Position numbers and translations under genes: made by a program. Positions 25,245-32,960 of a stretch of DNA of 32,960 nt are shown here, in pieces. Origin of the DNA: Vampirovibrio sp. Lineage in GTDB: Bacteria > Cyanobacteriota > Vampirovibrionia > Vampirovibrionales > Vampirovibrionaceae. The stretch spans positions 1 through 32,960 of the forward strand of contig JAJQJM010000013.1 of NCBI GenBank assembly GCA_021323475.1, in the 5' to 3' direction. Every line of letters begins with the position of its first letter. Positions within the stretch are counted from its first letter, which is position 1. The notes beneath the pieces were generated by a model. That model was not told where the DNA came from, did no database searches, and worked only from the letters and a program-made list of their open reading frames with translations.

Positions 25245-25586
25245 CTAATGGACGGCGTCCGCCTCTGAGAGATAAATATCGATCGTCTTGTTCAGGTTAG
25301 TCAGGTTGACCAGGTTATTAACGTAGTTCTGCAGACCGAATGCGCCAAATGTGCCGCCAGCTTCTTCGCAGGTGCGCTTGCAGAACAGGATTACGCTCAG
25401 GCCGGAACTGTCCATAAAGCTGACTTTGCTGAGATTCAGCACAATATTTTTTTGCCCCTGGGCCACGATACCGGCCACGGAAGACTTAATGGCTTCGCAG
25501 TTGCGAAAGTCGACATTCTGGGCGTCAATGTCCACAATTGTTTTGGAACCCTTATCACGGCTCTCGATTTTCGTTTCGGAACTCAT
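25245..25586 (-). CDS. STAS-domain anti-sigma factor antagonist-like protein
   Basis: The ATG at 25586 is preceded by AGGGAG about nine bases upstream, which decides it over the in-frame start at 25610. The 113-residue product is a single STAS domain: KTIVDID and KNIVLNLSKVSFMDSSGLSV, with the conserved DSSG phosphorylation site (Asp59-Ser60-Ser61-Gly62), then the helical GTFGAFGLQNYVNNLVNLTN. Family members are switched by serine kinases and phosphatases and release sigma factors or other partners. No kinase, phosphatase or sigma gene lies next to it, so the partner must be elsewhere. No membrane segment is present. Confidence 0.88.
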   Translation of the reverse strand: MSSETKIESRDKGSKTIVDIDAQNVDFRNCEAIKSSVAGIVAQGQKNIVLNLSKVSFMDSSGLSVILFCKRTCEEAGGTFGAFGLQNYVNNLVNLTNLNKTIDIYLSEADAVH

Positions 25587-25640
25587 CGGCCACTCCCTTG
25601 TAAACACCACCTTTTATGTTCTCTGATCCCCCGTGTTTGT

Positions 25641-25664
25641 GCAAGGGGTTGACAAGCCCCTTGC
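25641..25664. promoter_or_regulatory. Perfect inverted repeat enclosing TTGACA
   Basis: GCAAGGGG (25641-25648) and CCCCTTGC (25657-25664) are exact complements, with an eight-base centre TTGACAAG that contains a consensus -35 hexamer. It lies between the divergent STAS and alaS genes. No good -10 follows at normal spacing, so an operator or an RNA hairpin is as likely as a promoter. Confidence 0.4.
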
Positions 25665-25692
25665 GATAGAATCATCCATTCGAGGTAGATAT

Positions 25693-25720
25693 TTGATCCT
25701 GCCTTAGCTACACTTATAAC
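25693..25720 (+). promoter_or_regulatory. Candidate alaS promoter
   Basis: TTGATC (25693-25698) and TATAAC (25715-25720) are separated by 16 bases. The start codon is 27 bases downstream, with AAGGA before it. I saw no T-box-like leader. Confidence 0.45.
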
Positions 25721-25746
25721 AGGTAATAATAAGATAAGGACAGGCA

Positions 25747-28449
25747 ATGGCTCTCTCTGGCACATTTTCAGGCGCAACCATCCGCGAAAAGTTTATTCGG
25801 TTCTTTGCAGAAAAACATGGGCACAAGCACCAGCCCAGTGCCAGTCTGGTGCCCACGAACCCCACCGTACTGCTGACTCCGGCAGGAATGTTGCCGTTTG
25901 TCCCTATCTTTTTAGGCATTGAGCCGCCGCCCACACCACCCAGAGCCGTCAGTTCCCAGAAATGCGCCCGCGTTAGCGGCAAGGCCTCCGACCTGGAGTA
26001 CGTGGGCCGTACCCCACGCCATCATACCTTCTTTGAAATGCTCGGCAACTTCAGCTTCGGCGACTACTTCAAGCGGGAAGCCATTACCTGGGCCTGGCAA
26101 TTCGTAACCGAAGAACTGCAAATCCCCCGTGAAAAGCTGTGGGTTACCGTCTTTAAGGATGACGAGGAAGCCCGCGACATCTGGCATGAAGTGGCCGGAA
26201 TCCCTAAGAATCAAATCATTGGCCGCAGCGAAAAAGACAACTTCTGGGGTCCTCCCGGCCCAACCGGCCCTTGTGGCCCTTGCTCGGAAATTTTCTACGA
26301 CCGGGGTGGCCTGCCCTCCGGTTCACCGGAGGATAATGCAGACTTGCTGGATGAAGACCGGTTCGTGGAAATCTGGAACCTGGTATTCATGCAGTTATTC
26401 CAGGATGAGAACGGCAAACGTACCCCGCTGGAAAACAAAAACGTGGATACCGGCATGGGCCTGGAGCGCGTCACCATGGTCATTCAAGGGAAAGACAACA
26501 CCTTTGAAACCGATTTGCTGTTCCCACTGGTCGATCAGGTATCCAAGCTGTGCAAAATCCCTTATAAGCAGAACGATAAGACCGATGTGGCCATGAAAAT
26601 CGTGGCCGATCACATCCGTTGCATCAGCTTTGCCATTGCGGACGGCATTACCCCCAGCAACGAAGGCCGGGGTTATATTATCCGCATGCTGCTGCGCCGG
26701 GCGGTGCGTTACGGCAAAAAATACCTAGGCTTTCAAGAGCCATTCCTGTACCAATTGGTCGCCACGGTTCGCAATCACTACCAGACCCCTTACGAAGAGC
26801 TGAAAAACCGGTACAACCACATTGTGGAAACCGTCAAGCTGGAAGAAAAACGCTTCTTCGACACGCTGGAGCGCGGCTCCAATTTGCTGGAAGAAGTGAT
26901 GGCCTCGGCCCGCAATTCGACTGGCAGCAACAACATCATTCCGGGCGAGCATATTTTCAAGCTCTACGACACTTACGGCTTCCCGGTGGAATTGACCGCC
27001 GATATCGCCCAAGAAGAAGGCATCCAACTGGATATGGAAGGCTTTGAGCGCTGCATGGAAGATCAGCGAACCAAAGCCAGATCCGCACGTGGCAAAGGCG
27101 AAGCCATTGTGAAAGACCAGCTTTATAGTGAGCTACTAAGCAGAGTTGGCGCCACGAACTTTGTGGGCTATGAAGCCCTGAGCACCGAAGCCACCGTAAA
27201 AGCCCTGATTGTGGACGGGCAGGAGGTGGAGCAGGTCGGCGGCACCAACCAGCCGTTTGAAGCCATTCTGGACACCACCCCGTTTTACGCCGAATCCGGC
27301 GGGCAGGTCGGTGACCGGGGATCGTTTTCCAGCGATGACGGGCATCACGGCCTGACCGTGGTAGTGAATGACACGATTAAGGTTGGCGATTTATTCGTCC
27401 ATAAATGCCTGTACGATCAAGGCAATGGCCTGAAAGTGGGCGATAAAATCGTGGCGCATGTCGATCCGGTAGCCCGTCAGCAAGCGGCCATTCACCATAC
27501 CGCCACCCACTTATTGCAAGGCGCATTACGGGAAGTGCTGGGCGATTCCATCACTCAGGCGGGTTCCTACGTTTCACCGGAAGGCGCCCGGTTTGACTTC
27601 ACCTTTAACCGGGGGCTGAAACCGGACGAATTGGCCCGGGTGGAATTTTTAGTGAATAAGTGGATTCAGGAAAATATTCCCCGCAATATTTGCGTGATGG
27701 ATATTGAAAATGCGCGCATTTCCGGCGCCATTTTGATGGCCGGCGAGAAATACGGCGAGCAGGTGCGGGTTATTTCCTACGGAGAGGCCAGCAAGGAGCT
27801 TTGCGGCGGCACGCACGTGAACCAGTTGGGAGAAATCGCCCTGGTCAAAATCGTGTCGGAAGGGGCCATCGCCTCCGGCATTCGACGCATTGAAATTGTG
27901 GCCGGCGAAAAAGCCTACAAACAATTCAAGCAGTTGGAAGCTGATATTAAGGATATTGCGGAACTGCTGAAATCCCCGGTGCGTGAAGTTCCCGGCAAAG
28001 TTCAAAAACTGGTGGACGAACTGAAAAACCGGGAAAAGCTGATTCGCAACCTGGAAGAAAAATTATCGCTGCAAGAAGTAAAAAGCCTGCAGGCTCGATT
28101 AACTCCGGAACATCCCGTTTTGGTGCACCACTTAAAAGGCTATAACGTGGACGGACTGAAACTGATTGCGGAAAAACTGGCCAAAGTGGCTGGCCCCCAC
28201 GTGATTGTGCTGGCCGGAGATGCCGATAACAAGGCCTCCTTTGTCGCCAGTGTTTCGGATGAATTCATTCAAAAAGGCATCAAGGCCGGCGATCTGGTAA
28301 AGCAGGCCGCGCAAATTTGTGACGGCGGCGGCGGCGGGCGTCCCAATTTCGCCCAGGCCGGCGGCAAGGATAGCAGCAAAATTCCCAACGCATTATCTGC
28401 AGTTCAGGAAAATCTCTCTTCCCTATCAAACGTAAGCAGCGCGGTATAA
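25747..28449 (+). CDS. alaS: Alanyl-tRNA synthetase
   Basis: AlaRS charges tRNA-Ala and edits mischarged products. The 900-residue protein is full length. The class II catalytic core occupies roughly 1-460, with FFEMLGNFSFGDYFK, GPPGPTGPCGPCSEI and the motif 3 region GRGYIIRMLLRRAVRYG. The editing domain has the zinc ligands HxxxH at 584-588 (HTATH) and CGGTH at 686-690. The C-terminal oligomerisation/tRNA-binding part has the Gly-rich GGGGGRPNFAQAGG. All key residues I could check are present, so normal function is expected. Confidence 0.98.
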   Translation: MALSGTFSGATIREKFIRFFAEKHGHKHQPSASLVPTNPTVLLTPAGMLPFVPIFLGIEPPPTPPRAVSSQKCARVSGKASDLEYVGRTPRHHTFFEMLGNFSFGDYFKREAITWAWQFVTEELQIPREKLWVTVFKDDEEARDIWHEVAGIPKNQIIGRSEKDNFWGPPGPTGPCGPCSEIFYDRGGLPSGSPEDNADLLDEDRFVEIWNLVFMQLFQDENGKRTPLENKNVDTGMGLERVTMVIQGKDNTFETDLLFPLVDQVSKLCKIPYKQNDKTDVAMKIVADHIRCISFAIADGITPSNEGRGYIIRMLLRRAVRYGKKYLGFQEPFLYQLVATVRNHYQTPYEELKNRYNHIVETVKLEEKRFFDTLERGSNLLEEVMASARNSTGSNNIIPGEHIFKLYDTYGFPVELTADIAQEEGIQLDMEGFERCMEDQRTKARSARGKGEAIVKDQLYSELLSRVGATNFVGYEALSTEATVKALIVDGQEVEQVGGTNQPFEAILDTTPFYAESGGQVGDRGSFSSDDGHHGLTVVVNDTIKVGDLFVHKCLYDQGNGLKVGDKIVAHVDPVARQQAAIHHTATHLLQGALREVLGDSITQAGSYVSPEGARFDFTFNRGLKPDELARVEFLVNKWIQENIPRNICVMDIENARISGAILMAGEKYGEQVRVISYGEASKELCGGTHVNQLGEIALVKIVSEGAIASGIRRIEIVAGEKAYKQFKQLEADIKDIAELLKSPVREVPGKVQKLVDELKNREKLIRNLEEKLSLQEVKSLQARLTPEHPVLVHHLKGYNVDGLKLIAEKLAKVAGPHVIVLAGDADNKASFVASVSDEFIQKGIKAGDLVKQAAQICDGGGGGRPNFAQAGGKDSSKIPNALSAVQENLSSLSNVSSAV

Positions 28450-28768
28450 AAAGAGTGGCTGAGAAGAATCCCTAATTCAACTCATGGATAAAATCTCAAT
28501 TTAATCCTGATAAAGATTATGCAAAGATTCGTCTTTTAAAAGGTCCCAAGTTTTTATAATGAGGGGATATCAGAGTCTTTTCGGCTTTGGAATTAAGATC
28601 TTATGAAGACTAGCCCTCATATTATTGGCAACGTGAAGTGGAGGTGATAGCATAAATCATCTCTCGAAGGTTGCTTTTTGTTTTGGTGGGTAAAAAGGAC
28701 TTTCAATCAATTAGGTAGGTTAAGGTAAGTCAAAATTGTTATTGAACCAAATAGGAGTTGAGTTAGAT
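28450..28768 (+). promoter_or_regulatory. Long structured leader of the SLH-porin gene
   Basis: This 319-base stretch has no credible gene. A perfect -10 TATAAT (28555-28560) with a weak -35 suggests a transcript start near 28567 and an untranslated leader of about 200 bases. Within it, GGAGGTGAT (28640-28648) is a nine-base match to the anti-Shine-Dalgarno, but no ATG, GTG or TTG follows at a usable distance. The same bases form an eight-pair hairpin with ATCATCTC (28656-28663; loop AGCATAA). The porin's own weaker GGAG (28754-28757) lies 11 bases before its ATG. No terminator for alaS is visible. Confidence 0.5.
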
Positions 28769-30628
28769 ATGACTTCAAGAAGAGTGACACCCTTGCTGCT
28801 CGCAGCAAGCATCTTCCTGACAGGTGCAACCGGTGCCTTCGTTGGTTCGATGACGTCCGCTCACGCTATTACCAGCGTGGATGAACTGACTGACGTAAAC
28901 CAGAATCACTGGGCTTACGAAGCTCTGCGCGATCTGGTTGAAAAGTACGACGTTATCGAAGGTTATCCTGATCACACCTTCCGCGGCGAGCGCAATGCAA
29001 CCCGTTGGGAATTGGCTGCCGCCCTCAATGCGTTGATCAAGTCCGTTGGTCGTGACTTGGCTCGCCTGGGCGCTGAAAAAGCCGACAAATCCGATCTGGA
29101 AACCCTGGCTAAATTGCAGGAAGAGTTCAAAAACGAACTCGCTGCTCTGCAAGCCCGTACCGAAGCGCTTGAATCCCGCGCCAGCGCGATTGAAGCCAAG
29201 AACGCCGAGCAAGATCAGCGTTTGAGCCTGCTGGAAAGAACCCAAATTCACGGCGATGCCAGCATCGGCGTACTGGGTGATTTGAACGGCCGCGGCACCC
29301 GCGATCAGTTCAGCGCTCCCGGCAGTGGCCGTGACGGTATTCTGAACGGCATTTCCGCTATCGGTCGTGTTCGTTTGACCATGGACATCCCGGTGAAGGA
29401 AGACAAAGAAGATTCCAAGATCGGCGCCGGTGAAATCCACACCCGTTTGATCGGTGCTTTCGGACGTCTCGCTCCGAACGGCGTTAACCAAGGTGGCGCT
29501 GGCCCAGCCAACCCATTCAACGGTTACTCCCGTATCGCTGGCGATGCTTCTCTGAACAACGAAGGTCTGAACGCAGCTACAGGTTTAGCCGGCGTTACCG
29601 GTGGCAGCAATACCCGTTCCACCCTGTACATTGAAGACATTCACTACCACCAGCACTTCAAAGCAGGTATTCCTCTGTTGACCGACTGGACCTTCGGCGC
29701 TGGCGCTAGTGACAACTGGCAAACCACCGGCGACCTGTACGTCGGTTCCATGCCGTGGCGCTATCTGTACGACAAGAGCCCGTACCGTGGTAACGAGCAA
29801 ACCCAGTTCCAGAACAACGCGTTCGTGAACACACCGGGTGTTGCCATCAACCAGAACTACCCGATGATCGCTTACCAATGGCACCAACAACTCGGTTCCG
29901 ACAGCCTGAGTGCTGACTTCACCACCGGTGTCGGTTCTATCAACGTGGGCGACATGATGGATGGTTTCAACCTGACCTATGAAGGTCGCTTGAACTATAA
30001 AGTGGCCGACCTGCCCGGTAACATCTACGCCGGTGGCTATAACATCTGGGGTATGGGTAACACCGTTAACTCCGCTACCTTGCTGGCTGGCCGTGTGAAC
30101 CGTTCCGGAACCGTCAGCAGAGCGTTCGGCGGCAGAGACAGCACCAATGCCCTGTACGCTGGCTGGAACCAGGAATGGTACAAAGGCATCGGCACCACCA
30201 TTAACTACATGTACAGCAGTGGTGGTGTTTGGAACTACGGTTACCTGACCAACAACCAAAACCTGGGTGTTAACTCTGCTACCGTGCGGGTTGCCCCTGG
30301 CGACTTCGACCCGGTTACTGTTGCAGGCCGTCAGTCCATCACCGGTGTGTTGAACATTCCGATGAGCGTATTCGGTATTCGCGAGAACGACGTATTCGGT
30401 ATCGGTTACTCTGTGATTCAACTGAGACAAGACCGTATCGGCGACAACTTCCCGCGCGCTACCCGTTTCCACCAAGCTTGGGAACAAACGGCTGAAGCTT
30501 ACTACAAGTGGGCTGTTAACGATGCCATCTCCATCATCCCGAGCGTACAAGTTATCTCCAATAGCTTGGGCGTTCGTGAAAACGGCATCAACACCGTTGT
30601 GGGTCTGCGCACCAGCTACTCTTTCTAG
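28769..30628 (+). CDS. SLH-domain outer-membrane porin (cyanobacterial type)
   Basis: I chose the ATG at 28769; the frame is open further back to 28736 (a TTG) but the signal peptide starts here. Residues 1-33 are a signal peptide with cleavage after AHA. An SLH domain follows at about 38-95 (NHWAYEALRDLVEKYDVIEG, YPDHTFRGERNATRWELAAAL), then a coiled coil (about 96-157). The rest, to residue 619, is a beta-barrel rich in Gly, Asn, Tyr and Thr, ending in phenylalanine (SYSF), the usual C-terminal signal for barrel assembly. SLH plus coiled coil plus barrel is the layout of major cyanobacterial outer-membrane proteins, in which the SLH domain holds pyruvylated peptidoglycan-linked polymer. Codon choice is more biased (GGT, CTG, AAC) than in neighbours, suggesting high expression. 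Confidence 0.92.
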   Translation: MTSRRVTPLLLAASIFLTGATGAFVGSMTSAHAITSVDELTDVNQNHWAYEALRDLVEKYDVIEGYPDHTFRGERNATRWELAAALNALIKSVGRDLARLGAEKADKSDLETLAKLQEEFKNELAALQARTEALESRASAIEAKNAEQDQRLSLLERTQIHGDASIGVLGDLNGRGTRDQFSAPGSGRDGILNGISAIGRVRLTMDIPVKEDKEDSKIGAGEIHTRLIGAFGRLAPNGVNQGGAGPANPFNGYSRIAGDASLNNEGLNAATGLAGVTGGSNTRSTLYIEDIHYHQHFKAGIPLLTDWTFGAGASDNWQTTGDLYVGSMPWRYLYDKSPYRGNEQTQFQNNAFVNTPGVAINQNYPMIAYQWHQQLGSDSLSADFTTGVGSINVGDMMDGFNLTYEGRLNYKVADLPGNIYAGGYNIWGMGNTVNSATLLAGRVNRSGTVSRAFGGRDSTNALYAGWNQEWYKGIGTTINYMYSSGGVWNYGYLTNNQNLGVNSATVRVAPGDFDPVTVAGRQSITGVLNIPMSVFGIRENDVFGIGYSVIQLRQDRIGDNFPRATRFHQAWEQTAEAYYKWAVNDAISIIPSVQVISNSLGVRENGINTVVGLRTSYSF

Positions 30629-30652
30629 GCCATCAACAGCCAAGAAAAAAGC

Positions 30653-30687
30653 AAAAACACCCTGGGTTTCGGCCCAGGGTGTTTTTT
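30653..30687 (+). terminator. Rho-independent terminator of the SLH-porin gene
   Basis: A 14-base-pair stem (AAAAACACCCTGGG with CCCAGGGTGTTTTT, loop TTTCGG) ends in a T-run 25 bases after the stop codon. The A-run on the other side makes it potentially bidirectional. Confidence 0.93.
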
Positions 30688-31021
30688 ATGGTTCCAAGCG
30701 CAAACATTTTTATATTTGCCTGCGTTTTTCTACGAAATGATTTCTTTGCGTTTTATTCGCATATCCGAACGCTTTCTCTGGCCTTCTATACCCATCATTC
30801 CTGTGTAAGCGGGAACTCAGGCAGGCTGGTTTGTCCAGTATTCCCGTCGGTGCGGGGATGACGAATGGGAATATCCCATTTTTCCACCTCTAGTCGCCAA
30901 TTTAATAGGCCGCGGCTGCAATTGAAACCACTCGTAATATTCTGCACGTTTCAAGCGCTTAAAGCCCGCTCAGACAGCAGACAGGCTTACAATATCTACA
31001 ATCCGGTAGAACCGTTTTAAA
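30688..31021. other. Intergenic region with repeat-like element
   Basis: About 330 bases between the porin terminator and the convergent NUDIX gene hold no credible ORF. It contains the REP-like pair at 30794-30864, a short inverted repeat (AATGGGA-ATA-TCCCATT, 30855-30871) running into a T-run, and, near the NUDIX 3' end, an imperfect seven-pair stem that could weakly terminate that gene. Otherwise nothing is recognised. Confidence 0.5.
30794..30864. repeat. REP/BIME-like inverted pair
   Basis: One unit reads ATCATTCCTGTGTAAGCGGG and the other, on the opposite strand, TCGTCATCCCCGCACCGACG; each can fold as a small hairpin (for example ATTCCCG/CGGGGAT). The pattern GTCATTCC...GGGAAT is that of extragenic palindromic repeats in many bacteria. 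Only one pair is visible here, so repeat status rests on resemblance. Confidence 0.4.
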
Positions 31022-31744
31022 TTAAGACGCTTCCGCCACCGGATTGCGATTGGCGAAGGAATACAACTGGGCCGGGCGATGATAGCCTTCCATCTTGGTT
31101 TCACCAGTATCCTTCAGGATGTCGGACGAAAGAATTTTCTTGCGGAAATTCCGCTTATCCAGGGTTTTACCCAGGATCAATTCATACACGCGTTGCAACT
31201 CGGTCAATGTGAATTTATCCGGTAAAAGCTGAAAAGCCACGGAAGAAGACTCCAGATGACGCTTCAGTTTAACCAAGGCCTTTTGCACAATTTCCGCGTG
31301 ATCGAAGGCCAGTTCAGGCAACTCGTTGATGCTGAACCAACCCACATCTTCCGCGTTGGCATGGGCTTCCAGGTGCAATTTTTCGGCGCTAACCAGCGCA
31401 TAATAGGCAACCGTGATAACTCGCGCCCGTGGGTCACGGTCCGGCTGACCAAACGAGCCTAATTGTTCCAGATAAATATGATTGACAGTGGTTTCTTCAA
31501 ACAGCCGCCGACTGGCGGCCTGTTCCAAGGTTTCACCCACATGGATAAAACCACCCGGAATCGCCCACATATGGTCGAAGGGAGGTTGTTTCCTTTGAAT
31601 CAGCAATACCTTCAATCGGTTCTGAATCACGGTGCAAAGCACAATATCCACTGTTACCAGCGGCGTTTCATAACAAGAAAGCGCGGTACTATTGCCAGCA
31701 CCGGTTTTGCTCTTCTGAATTGTTTCAATAAAGCTATCAGTCAT
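31022..31744 (-). CDS. NrtR-like regulator: NUDIX domain plus winged helix
   Basis: This 240-residue protein has an N-terminal NUDIX domain (about 28-160; TVDIVLCTVIQNRLKVLLIQ, then MWAIPGGFIHVGE) and a C-terminal winged-helix part (FTLTELQRVYELILGKTLDK, then RNFRKKIL, then HRPAQLYSF). This is the domain layout of NrtR, which represses NAD-biosynthesis genes and responds to ADP-ribose. The NUDIX box starts normally (Gly65, Glu71, Arg79) but has Arg80 where catalytic Glu is expected and Thr86 for Gly, so hydrolysis is probably lost and ligand sensing kept. No NAD-synthesis gene is adjacent. Related ADP-ribose/sugar-sensing regulators share the architecture, so the regulon is uncertain. Confidence 0.85.
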   Translation of the reverse strand: MTDSFIETIQKSKTGAGNSTALSCYETPLVTVDIVLCTVIQNRLKVLLIQRKQPPFDHMWAIPGGFIHVGETLEQAASRRLFEETTVNHIYLEQLGSFGQPDRDPRARVITVAYYALVSAEKLHLEAHANAEDVGWFSINELPELAFDHAEIVQKALVKLKRHLESSSVAFQLLPDKFTLTELQRVYELILGKTLDKRNFRKKILSSDILKDTGETKMEGYHRPAQLYSFANRNPVAEAS

Positions 31745-31934
31745 AGACTCGGTCCGTTGAATTATAGGTCGTTTGGCAGTGATGGGATCCGATACGCGCC
31801 AAACCCTGAAATCGGGGACGTAATGCTCACCCTAGCATATTTCGCTATGAGTATCATACTGCAAAATAACGCTTTTTCAATGCTCAGTCATAGCCTCGGC
31901 CAGGAATGTTGCATGATAAGCTCAATTGATTCCC
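31745..31934. promoter_or_regulatory. Region upstream of the NUDIX regulator, with palindrome
   Basis: These 190 bases hold an 11-base palindrome AGTATCATACT (31850-31860). On the reverse strand, TTGCAG and ATATGC lie either side of it at about 18 bases, so it could be an operator between promoter boxes. A TATAAT also occurs on the reverse strand at 31766-31761, without a good -35. Autoregulation by the NUDIX protein is a guess. Confidence 0.3.
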
Positions 31935-32507
31935 CTATTCAGACAGCCTGGCTTCCCGCTTGCGTGCCAGTACAAAGCCATTGGGCGTTTCCAGATCACT
32001 GGTCTCCCAGCCAGGGGAAGCATTTATGGCCTCAATGAAATTGGCCATCTGCTTCCGGTGAGAACGGGTATTATCGGCCAGCAAAACGCCGCCCGGCCCT
32101 AAAAGCTGCTCAGCCATCTCCATATAGGCCAGATACTCGGACTTGCGGGCATCAATAAACATTAAATCAAAGGTTTGGCTTTCCGCTTGCAGGGATTTCA
32201 GCACGGTCAAGGCATCGCCGTGCAATAAGTTCACCCAGCCATCCAGGCCGGCTTCCCGTAAGTGACTTAACGCCTGGGCCTGTCGTTCCGCAGAGGCATC
32301 GATGGTGGTGACATGGGCATTTTGCGCCGATGCAGCCTGTGCCAGGTGAAGCGTGGAATATCCGACCGAGGTCCCTACCTCCAGCATGCGCCGAAAGCCG
32401 CCGATACGGGCCAGCAGGTATAAAAATCGAGCATCCTCGCGCGGCAAAGACCAGTGGGATTTTAAATAATCCGGATCCGACTCCAAACGCTCAATAACTG
32501 TGTTCAT
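31935..32507 (-). CDS. SAM-dependent O-methyltransferase family protein
   Basis: This 190-residue protein has the class I methyltransferase fold of the catechol/caffeoyl-CoA O-methyltransferase group: MLEVGTSVGYSTLHLA (SAM loop), TTIDAS (acidic ribose-binding), the metal-binding segment LMFIDARKSEYLAY, GGVLLADN, and a Gly-rich C-terminus with NGFVLARK. The metal ligands (Asp of FIDAR, Asp-Asn of LADN) are present, so divalent metal dependence is likely. The methyl acceptor is unknown. The start is only five bases after the hemD stop, so it is co-transcribed with hemD; co-location does not by itself show a tetrapyrrole substrate. Confidence 0.9.
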   Translation of the reverse strand: MNTVIERLESDPDYLKSHWSLPREDARFLYLLARIGGFRRMLEVGTSVGYSTLHLAQAASAQNAHVTTIDASAERQAQALSHLREAGLDGWVNLLHGDALTVLKSLQAESQTFDLMFIDARKSEYLAYMEMAEQLLGPGGVLLADNTRSHRKQMANFIEAINASPGWETSDLETPNGFVLARKREARLSE

Positions 32508-32512
32508 CGCGC

Positions 32513-32960
32513 TTACTCCGCCACCTTCCCGTTCAGTTCCAGGTAAAAATCCAAAATGGCTTGCGCCAACGCATCAAACGTATAGGGTTCGGCTTGAATT
32601 TCGGAATGCCCCCATAGCTTAACGGCGGCCTGGGTGGTTTTAGGGCCCAGGCAGGCGACTATTGCCGATTGTGCCGATTGCAAATTCAACACGGCCATTT
32701 CATTCAGCTGCTTCAACGCGGAAACTGCGGACGGGCTGGTAAACACCAGCATATCAACCGGTTGTCGAAGAATCGCTTCTTCCGCAGCAGAGAGAGCGGT
32801 TCTTAACGTGGTGCGGTAAACGACTAGCGGCGTCACCTGGACATTGCGCTCGGACAATAGTGTGCGCAGGTTTTGATTGGCCAGGTTTCCACCATGATCA
32901 TCGATTCTTCCGGAAAATTGTTCGGCAAAATCAACATCATCGATTTTGGCGGCTTGGCCC
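32513..32960 (-). CDS. hemD: Uroporphyrinogen-III synthase, N-terminus cut by window edge
   Basis: HemD closes hydroxymethylbilane into uroporphyrinogen III, the precursor of haem. The frame is open to the right edge; upstream residues read FSGRIDDHGGNLANQNLRTL, so the TTG at 32857 is internal. Family features: VTPLVVYRT, then MLVFTSPSAVSALKQL (the domain 2 substrate-cradle motif), IVACLGPKTTQAAVKLWG and AEPYTFDALAQAIL. About half of the protein is visible. Haem made by this pathway would feed the CcsA/Ccs1 system in this window. Confidence 0.88.
   Translation of the reverse strand, partial: GQAAKIDDVDFAEQFSGRIDDHGGNLANQNLRTLLSERNVQVTPLVVYRTTLRTALSAAEEAILRQPVDMLVFTSPSAVSALKQLNEMAVLNLQSAQSAIVACLGPKTTQAAVKLWGHSEIQAEPYTFDALAQAILDFYLELNGKVAE

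Noticed and set aside
25590-25746. T-box riboswitch in front of alaS
   Set aside because: No specifier hairpin or T-box consensus is visible, and the candidate promoter leaves a leader of under 30 bases.
29585-30643. Reverse-strand open frame of 352 codons opposite the porin barrel (and a similar one at 28775-29491)
   Set aside because: Both are mirror frames of a highly codon-biased gene; the Val/Thr/Gly-rich product has no motif and no ribosome site.
32855-32857. TTG as the hemD start
   Set aside because: The frame continues open to the window edge with family-like residues upstream, so this is an internal codon.
1-32960. CRISPR array, prophage, insertion sequence or defence island
   Set aside because: I saw no regularly spaced repeats, transposase or integrase motifs, or known defence protein domains anywhere in the window.

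Overview
The window looks like chromosomal DNA of a non-photosynthetic relative of the cyanobacteria (Vampirovibrionia/Melainabacteria type), though I cannot prove this without a search. The clues are an S-layer-homology (SLH) domain fused to an outer-membrane beta-barrel, a CcsA/Ccs1 (System II) cytochrome c maturation pair, an AMIN-like/TPR envelope protein, moderately GC-rich housekeeping genes and no photosynthesis genes. I see no tRNA, rRNA, CRISPR array, insertion sequence or prophage.

Layout. Bases 1-5,300: the end of an NAD(P)H-hydrate dehydratase gene overlapping a HEAT-repeat gene; a reverse-strand DUF1573/cytochrome c fusion; an aldo/keto reductase lacking its catalytic lysine; an unknown helical protein; a ROK sugar kinase. 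The kinase runs without a gap into rsmA, which overlaps ispE (to 7,075). Bases 7,250-11,450: a small coiled-coil ORF, a glycosyltransferase, an overlapping histidine kinase/response regulator pair, then two palindromes in front of a 52-residue membrane protein and a strong terminator. Bases 11,467-15,295: a malic enzyme made of two fused copies, divergent from leuB. Bases 15,336-16,915: a charge-polarised Ser/Asp/His-rich protein and ndk. Bases 16,974-22,169 (reverse): Ccs1, CcsA, an exported AMIN-like/TPR protein and an orphan amino-acid-type ABC ATPase. Bases 22,468-25,610: small and uncharacterised genes, including a C-terminal J-domain protein and a STAS protein, plus a structured intergenic RNA candidate. 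Bases 25,747-30,628: alaS and a large SLH-porin gene with a long structured leader. Bases 31,022-32,960 (reverse): an NrtR-like NUDIX protein, an O-methyltransferase and a partial hemD.

How the genes fit together. The CcsA/Ccs1 pair could attach haem to the DUF1573-cytochrome c protein encoded 17 kb away. The SLH-porin and the AMIN-like protein point to a diderm, cyanobacteria-like envelope. No gene cluster resembles a defence or mobile system. The most unusual items are the tandem malic enzyme, whose halves appear to have lost different active-site residues, the structured RNA region at 22,657-22,868, and the porin leader, which carries a near-perfect Shine-Dalgarno sequence with no start codon after it.
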